This document shows, piece by piece, positions 37,802-42,596 of a stretch of DNA of 42,596 nt. The notes below the pieces were generated by a model, which searched no databases, was not told the origin of the DNA, and was given only the letters and a program-made list of their open reading frames with translations. The translations under genes and the position numbers were made by a program. Every line of letters begins with the position of its first letter. The stretch's first letter is position 1. Origin of the DNA: an uncultured Clostridium sp. (GTDB taxonomy: Bacteria > Bacillota > Clostridia > TANB77 > CAG-508); NCBI GenBank assembly GCA_930986425.1, contig CAKNJR010000014.1, positions 1-42,596 on the forward strand, in the 5' to 3' direction.

Positions 37802-38440
37802 TTAATATTTTAAAATTGGATTTTTGACCTGTAAGTTTTGATTCATATCATTATCAAAATCGTTTTCTTGTTTTTGGAACTTTTCCCAAGGCTTTTTAGC
37901 AAGCTCACTTTGGACATTTGTTCCATTTTCATTTCTATATATTCCTTCTGTGTAGACAAGAGGTTTTTCGCCTTCTTCTTGATAGTACCTAACTAATGCT
38001 TGATTTTTCTTATTCATACTTTCTATTGGCGTATGTAAATATTTATATTCCCAATATATATGTCTTTGTTCATCTGTATATAATGAACGTGTTAAATCAT
38101 TAAAATTATATTCGACTGTAAAAAGACAGTTGACAACACTAATTGTGATATTGGTCCATTTTCTTACAGATAAATTATTAAGTTCTTTTATTTTTTCATA
38201 TAATCTACTTAATAATATATTGTATTGTTCTTCGTCTATTCCATATTTTTGTGCTACTTCGTAGCAATTTATTGGTTTTGCCTTTAAAATTGTTTTTTTA
38301 GGGAAGTAATAGAAGTACATTTCTCCTCTACCTTTTATAACTGAAGCATATAAATATATGCTTTCCCATTTTTCAGGTATTAGGCTAAATAATATATTTT
38401 GTATTTCTTGATATATCTTTTGTACTTCCTTCTTTGGCAA
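37802..38440 (-). CDS. YezG-like (DUF600) immunity/antitoxin-family protein, TTG start
   Basis: This 212-residue soluble protein matches the YezG pattern: KIYQEIQNILFSLIPEKWESIYLYASVIKGRGEMYFYYFP early and WTNITISVVNCLFTVEYNFNDLTRSLYT in the middle. YezG proteins neutralise LXG-type polymorphic toxins in Bacillus. No LXG toxin gene is visible within the window, so here it is an orphan or has been recruited to another use. I set the start at TTG 38440 because GGGGAGGTGA lies eight bases upstream. A further TTG at 38479 would place that ribosome site inside the gene. The C-terminal 50 residues are polar and probably disordered. Confidence 0.6.
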   Translation of the reverse strand: MPKKEVQKIYQEIQNILFSLIPEKWESIYLYASVIKGRGEMYFYYFPKKTILKAKPINCYEVAQKYGIDEEQYNILLSRLYEKIKELNNLSVRKWTNITISVVNCLFTVEYNFNDLTRSLYTDEQRHIYWEYKYLHTPIESMNKKNQALVRYYQEEGEKPLVYTEGIYRNENGTNVQSELAKKPWEKFQKQENDFDNDMNQNLQVKNPILKY

Positions 38441-38528
38441 AGAACTCACCTCCCCATGTAAAACTTTTCTAAGCCACAATACATACTCGAATGATTCAGA
38501 GCATATATTGTAACTTATTAAAACTATA

Positions 38529-40046
38529 CTATTTTACAAGTAAACTTTCTCCTGTCATTTCTGCTGGTTTTTCTAATCCCATCATATCTAGCATTGTTGG
38601 TGCTAAATCTGCAAGTTTACCATTTTTTATTTTTACATTTTCCATTCCATATAATATTAGTGGAACTGGATTTGTTGTATGTGATGTAAATGGTTCACCT
38701 GTTTTATAATCTATCATTTGCTCTGCATTTCCATGGTCAGCTGTAATTAATGCTTTTCCTTCATGTTTGTTTAATGCATCAATTATTTTTCCAACACATT
38801 CGTCTACTGCTTCAATTGCTTTTTCAGCAGCTTCTAGATTTCCTGTATGTCCAACCATGTCTGGGTTTGCAAAGTTTAAAATAATTGTATCATATTTTTC
38901 TGAATTTATTGCTTCTACAACTTTTTCTGTTACTTCATACGCACTCATTTCAGGTTTCATATCATATGTTTCTACTTTTGGTGAAGGTACTAATATTCTA
39001 TCTTCTCCTTTGAAAGGTTCTTCTTTTCCACCATTGAAGAAGAATGTAACATGTGCATATTTTTCTGTTTCTGCAATTCTAAGTTGTGTCATTCCTTTAC
39101 TACTTACATATTCACCATAAGTATTTTTTAAATCTTCTTGTTTAAATGCTACATGTACATTTGGCATTGTTGCGTCATATTCAGTCATTGTTACAAAGTA
39201 TAAATTCATTTTCTTTGTTTCAAATCCATCAAATTCTGGGTCAACTAATGCTCTTGTTATTTGTCTTGCTCTATCTGGTCTGAAGTTGAAGAATATTACT
39301 GAATCTCCATCTTCAATTTTTGCACCATTTCCAATTACTGCTGGTACAACAAATTCATCAAATACTTCTTTTTGATAAGAGCTTTCTATTGCTTCTGTTG
39401 CAGTAGTATATTTTTCACCTTCTGCATAAACTAAAGCATCATAGCATTTTTTAACTCTTTCCCATCTTTTATCTCTATCCATTGCATAGAATCTTCCTGA
39501 AAGTGTTGCAATTTTTCCAATTCCTTTTTCTTTCATTTTTTCTTCTAGCTTTTGAATATATCCTTCTGCTGATGCAGGTAAAGTGTCTCTACCATCTAAG
39601 AAACAATGTACATAAACATCTTCAAAGTCTTTTCTTTTAGCAAGTTCTAATAGTCCATACAAATGTCTTTGATGACTATGAACTCCACCATCTGAAAGTA
39701 GTCCCATAATGTGTAATTTAGAATTGTTTTTCTTACAGTTTTCAATAGCATCTGAAAATTCTTTTATACTAAAGAAGTCTCCATCTTCTATTGATTTTGT
39801 TATTCTAGTTAAGTCTTGGTAAACAATTCTTCCTGCGCCAATATTAGTATGACCTACTTCTGAATTTCCCATTTGTCCTTCTGGAAGTCCAACGCTTGGT
39901 CCGCTTGCATATACTTCTGCTGTTGGACATGTCATCATTAGTTTGTCAATATTAGGCTTCTTTGCGTTTGCAACAGCATTACCCTCTTTGTTAGGATTTT
40001 TGCCAAAGCCGTCTAATATCATTAGCATTGTTACTTTCTTACTCAT
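38529..40046 (-). CDS. gpmI: 2,3-bisphosphoglycerate-independent phosphoglycerate mutase
   Basis: GpmI interconverts 3- and 2-phosphoglycerate using two Mn2+ ions. At 505 residues it has the standard size. The alkaline-phosphatase-like domain has MILDGFG and [14 protein letters not shown], containing the catalytic serine. The phosphotransferase insert has [10 protein letters not shown] and [10 protein letters not shown], and the metal motifs [11 protein letters not shown] and [13 protein letters not shown] follow. AAAGGATGG precedes the ATG. It is the third gene of pgk-tpiA-gpmI, 34 bases after tpiA. Confidence 0.97.
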   Translation of the reverse strand: MSKKVTMLMILDGFGKNPNKEGNAVANAKKPNIDKLMMTCPTAEVYASGPSVGLPEGQMGNSEVGHTNIGAGRIVYQDLTRITKSIEDGDFFSIKEFSDAIENCKKNNSKLHIMGLLSDGGVHSHQRHLYGLLELAKRKDFEDVYVHCFLDGRDTLPASAEGYIQKLEEKMKEKGIGKIATLSGRFYAMDRDKRWERVKKCYDALVYAEGEKYTTATEAIESSYQKEVFDEFVVPAVIGNGAKIEDGDSVIFFNFRPDRARQITRALVDPEFDGFETKKMNLYFVTMTEYDATMPNVHVAFKQEDLKNTYGEYVSSKGMTQLRIAETEKYAHVTFFFNGGKEEPFKGEDRILVPSPKVETYDMKPEMSAYEVTEKVVEAINSEKYDTIILNFANPDMVGHTGNLEAAEKAIEAVDECVGKIIDALNKHEGKALITADHGNAEQMIDYKTGEPFTSHTTNPVPLILYGMENVKIKNGKLADLAPTMLDMMGLEKPAEMTGESLLVK

Positions 40047-40080
40047 TTTTTACCATCCTTTTCTTTTAATTCGTCTTAAA

Positions 40081-40833
40081 TTATTTATCAAAGTTTACAA
40101 TTTTTTCGAAGCTATCTACTTTTAGACTTGCTCCACCTACTAGACCACCATCTATATCTGACATTGAAAATAATTCTTTTGCGTTTTCTGGTTTTACGCT
40201 TCCGCCATACAAAATAATTACTTCTTCTGATACAGCTTCACCATAAAGTTCTTTTATTTTATTTCTAATTTGTTTAATGCTATTATTAGCATCTTCTGAT
40301 GTTGCTGTTTTGCCAGTTCCAATTGCCCAAATAGGCTCATATGCTATTATTGTATTCTTTACTTCTTCATCTGTCAAGTTTGCAAGGGCTTTTTCTACTT
40401 GAGAAGTAATGACTTTTTCGGTTTCATTTGCTTCTCTTTGTTCTAATGTTTCGCCAACACAAACTATTGGTTTTAGACCTTCATCTAAAGAAGCTTTTAA
40501 TTTTAGATTAACTGTTTCATCAGTTTCTGCAAAATATTGTCTTCTTTCTGAATGGCCTATAATAACATATTCTGTATTTATTGATTTAAGCATTTTAGGT
40601 GATACTTCACCTGTATATGCTCCAGATTCTTTATAGAATACATTTTGTGCGCCTATATGGATATTTGTTTCTTGCACTGTTAATAGTGAATAAAACAAAT
40701 CTGTATATGGAACACATAAAATTACTTCATTTTTTGTGTCTTTTACCATTGGTGCTAAATTTGTAATAAATTCTATTGCTTCATTAGGAAGCATATTCAT
40801 TTTCCAGTTTCCAGCGATAACTTTTCTTCTCAT
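40081..40833 (-). CDS. tpiA: triosephosphate isomerase
   Basis: TpiA interconverts dihydroxyacetone phosphate and glyceraldehyde 3-phosphate. The 250-residue TIM barrel shows GNWKMN (substrate Lys), IIGHSERR (catalytic His), AYEPIWAIGTG (catalytic Glu, loop 6) and ILYGGSVKPENA. It starts eight bases past the pgk stop and so belongs to the same operon. Confidence 0.98.
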   Translation of the reverse strand: MRRKVIAGNWKMNMLPNEAIEFITNLAPMVKDTKNEVILCVPYTDLFYSLLTVQETNIHIGAQNVFYKESGAYTGEVSPKMLKSINTEYVIIGHSERRQYFAETDETVNLKLKASLDEGLKPIVCVGETLEQREANETEKVITSQVEKALANLTDEEVKNTIIAYEPIWAIGTGKTATSEDANNSIKQIRNKIKELYGEAVSEEVIILYGGSVKPENAKELFSMSDIDGGLVGGASLKVDSFEKIVNFDK

Positions 40834-40841
40834 AAGACCTC

Positions 40842-42029
40842 CTATTTATCTTGAATACATTCAATTCCTGGTAATTTTTTACCTTCGATAAATTCTAGTG
40901 ATGCTCCACCACCAGTAGAAATATGAGACATTTTATCTGCTAATCCTGCTTTTGTTACAGCAGCTGCTGAATCTCCTCCACCAATTATTGTTGTGCAATC
41001 AGTTAAATTTGCTAGGCAATTTGCAATTGCATTTGTTCCAACAGCAAATTGGTCAAATTCAAATAATCCAACTGGACCATTCCATAATACTGTTTTAGCT
41101 TTTTGAAGTTCTTCAGTATATAGTTTGATTGTTTCTGGTCCTATATCAAATCCTTCCCATTCATCTGGTATTTCTGAGAATTTTACTACTTTACTTTCTG
41201 TGTCTGGTTTAAATTCTTTTCCTATTTTATTGTCTAATGGTAAAAGCATTTTTACGCCTTTGTCTTTAGCCTTTTGCATTAAGCTTTTTGCTAAATCTAG
41301 CTTGTCCAATTCACAAACTGAATTTCCAACACCATATCCCATTGATTTGTAGAATGTGTAAGCCATTCCACCACCAATTAATAATGTATCAACTTTTTCT
41401 AGTAAGCTATCTATTACACCTATTTTATCTGATACTTTCTTACCACCTAATATTGCAACAAATGGTCTTACAGGATTGTTTAAAGCATCTCCTAAAGCTT
41501 TTAATTCTTTTTCAATTAAGAATCCACAAGCTGATGGTAAATATTTAGCAACTCCCGCTGTTGATGAATGTGCTCTATGGCATGTTCCAAATGCATCATT
41601 TACATATACATCTGCTAATGATGCGAATTCTTGGCTTAGTGTATCATCGTTTTTCTCTTCTCTTGGGTCAAATCTAACATTTTCTAGAAGAACTATATCT
41701 CCTTCTTTCATATTGCTTGTTAGTTCTTTTGCACTTGGTCCTGTAACATCTTCTGCAAGTTTTACTTCTTTTCCAAGTTGTGCTGATAATTCTTTTGCAA
41801 CAGGTGCTAAAGAAAATTCTTTCTTTACTTCACCCTTTGGTCTTCCTAAATGTGAGCATAATATTAGTTTTGCGTTATGCTCTAATAAATATTTAATTGT
41901 TGGGAGTGCTGCTACTATTCTTGTTTTGTCTGTGATGTTTAAGTTTTCATCTAGTGGAACGTTAAAATCACATCTAAGTAATACTTTTTTTCCATTTACA
42001 TCAATATCTTTAATAGTTACTTTACTCAT
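40842..42029 (-). CDS. pgk: phosphoglycerate kinase
   Basis: Pgk transfers phosphate from 1,3-bisphosphoglycerate to ADP. At 395 residues it has the usual size. It shows [16 protein letters not shown] (substrate), [19 protein letters not shown], the nucleotide-side GGGDSAAAV and the C-terminal [27 protein letters not shown] precedes the ATG, and a small hairpin TAGGAG/CTCCTA lies in the leader just upstream. It is the first gene of pgk-tpiA-gpmI. The usual upstream gap gene is not next to it; a small foreign-looking gene is. Confidence 0.98.
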   Translation of the reverse strand: MSKVTIKDIDVNGKKVLLRCDFNVPLDENLNITDKTRIVAALPTIKYLLEHNAKLILCSHLGRPKGEVKKEFSLAPVAKELSAQLGKEVKLAEDVTGPSAKELTSNMKEGDIVLLENVRFDPREEKNDDTLSQEFASLADVYVNDAFGTCHRAHSSTAGVAKYLPSACGFLIEKELKALGDALNNPVRPFVAILGGKKVSDKIGVIDSLLEKVDTLLIGGGMAYTFYKSMGYGVGNSVCELDKLDLAKSLMQKAKDKGVKMLLPLDNKIGKEFKPDTESKVVKFSEIPDEWEGFDIGPETIKLYTEELQKAKTVLWNGPVGLFEFDQFAVGTNAIANCLANLTDCTTIIGGGDSAAAVTKAGLADKMSHISTGGGASLEFIEGKKLPGIECIQDK

Positions 42030-42193
42030 AAAATACCTTCTTTCCTAGGAGGATTTAATTCTCCTATATGCTTTTATAAATTGTTATATAATTATGTAAC
42101 TTAATATATAAAGCTACAAAGTGGTATAACAACTTCTTATTATTTAGCATTACTATTTTATATCAAAAAAGCTAAGTTTTCAATAGTTTTCGT

Positions 42194-42240
42194 GAAAAAA
42201 CAAAGCAGGGAAAGAAGTTTCCCTCTTTCCCTGCTTTGTT
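42194..42240 (-). terminator. very strong terminator of the 71-residue gene
   Basis: A perfect 17-bp stem AACAAAGCAGGGAAAGA/TCTTTCCCTGCTTTGTT with an 8-base loop, followed by TTTTTT on the minus strand. The stem begins inside the stop codon of the upstream gene. Confidence 0.92.
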
Positions 42241-42455
42241 CAGAAGTCATAGCCGTACTCTCTTTTGATGTAATCGCAAGCGGCTTCTCTTTCCGGCTGA
42301 TTGATTCGCCCTTCTCGTTGGGCATTATCGAGAGTGTTTAACACAATCTCGACAATGAGATAGAAGGGCGCACCTTGTGTGTCGCTCAGAGCCCAGTCGA
42401 GCTCTGCCTTGATTGAATCAAGGTTTTCCGGGCGTACACCACTTTTGTTCGGCAT
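42240..42455 (-). CDS. small acidic protein of unknown function, foreign-looking composition
   Basis: This 71-residue protein starts MPNKSGVRPENLDSIKAELD and is mostly helical in appearance, with acidic and aromatic residues (FYLIVEIVLNTLD, YIKREYGYDF). It has no signal or membrane segment. A GGAGG ribosome site, a consensus promoter (42497-42526) and a very strong terminator show a real, independent transcription unit. Codon choice is clearly richer in G and C than in all neighbours (for example CGG, GCG and CTG codons), which suggests recent transfer. I do not recognise the family. Confidence 0.75.
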   Translation of the reverse strand: MPNKSGVRPENLDSIKAELDWALSDTQGAPFYLIVEIVLNTLDNAQREGRINQPEREAACDYIKREYGYDF

Positions 42456-42464
42456 AAAAATACC

Positions 42465-42488
42465 TCCTGCCTTTGTACCTGTGTACGA
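42465..42488. promoter_or_regulatory. palindrome in the leader of the 71-residue gene, possible operator
   Basis: On the minus strand TTCGTAC, four bases, GTACAAA form a nearly perfect 7-bp inverted repeat between the -10 and the ribosome site. Confidence 0.4.
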
Positions 42489-42496
42489 ACATAAAT

Positions 42497-42526
42497 ATTA
42501 TATCATGTTTACATAATTTTTGTCAA
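42497..42526 (-). promoter_or_regulatory. consensus promoter of the 71-residue gene
   Basis: On the minus strand TTGACA (42521-42526) and TATAAT (42497-42502), both perfect hexamers, spaced by 18 bases. Confidence 0.8.
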
Positions 42527-42596
42527 ATAAGATTAATTTTCAATAGTGTAAAATGGTATCGGAATAGAAAAATTGAGAATCCTTTGATATAATGTT

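Noticed and set aside
41476..42048. A 190-codon open frame on the plus strand opposite pgk
   Set aside because: It is a shadow of pgk: no ribosome site, no homology, and Ser/Phe-rich composition typical of antisense of AT-rich genes. The same applies to the plus-strand frames opposite groEL, pyrG, dnaE and lepA.

Overview
The window reads as a very AT-rich, Gram-positive, anaerobic Clostridia-type chromosome. The evidence is strong AGGAGG-type ribosome sites, HrcA/CIRCE heat-shock control, a SigK-type sporulation sigma factor, a single-polypeptide DnaE, the GGGtGRT/NifU-like pair, and extracellular proteins with Big_2, dockerin-like and pilin-like parts. An uncultured gut-type clostridium is a reasonable guess, but the species cannot be fixed from this sequence. 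Almost all genes lie on the minus strand; only dapA, a small holin-family gene and a TspO gene are on the plus strand.

Layout. 1-355: AT-rich, with a strong promoter and boxA-like leader firing leftward out of the window, probably an rRNA operon start. 356-8678: a membrane-anchored protein of unknown function, rlmB, an HD hydrolase, lepA, tsaE, a cell-surface Ig/cadherin-like protein and a secreted dockerin-bearing amidase with a frameshift. 8930-12346: a 1138-residue pilin-like, Ig/FN3 and FGE-sulfatase/C-lectin-like surface protein. 12641-20406: groEL-groES with two CIRCE operators, pyrG behind a leader terminator, and dnaE. 20473-25219: a NatAB-like ABC exporter and an MgtA-type P-ATPase. 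25494-34127: dapA (frameshifted), a structured small locus, DUF421/DUF4363, a holin-family protein, a Rieske-FAD oxidoreductase, TspO, CIRCE-controlled Hsp20, a membrane glucosaminidase-like protein, a CmpB-like membrane protein and sigK. 34255-38440: a U32/TrhP-type protein, the GGGtGRT protein and NifU-like scaffold, and an orphan YezG-like protein. 38529-42029: gpmI-tpiA-pgk, a glycolytic operon transcribed pgk first. 42240-42455: a small gene of foreign-looking composition.

Three themes tie it together. First, heat-shock regulation is shared by groESL and hsp20 through CIRCE elements. Second, a dispersed intergenic repeat with a GGGACG(G/T) core sits just downstream of several minus-strand genes. 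Third, single-base frame disruptions recur (amidase, mgtA start, dapA, a DUF421/DUF4363 junction, and a small locus at 26.5 kb). This is either residual assembly error or ongoing decay, and it should temper any pseudogene call.

No tRNA, CRISPR array, transposase, reverse transcriptase or complete prophage was recognised.
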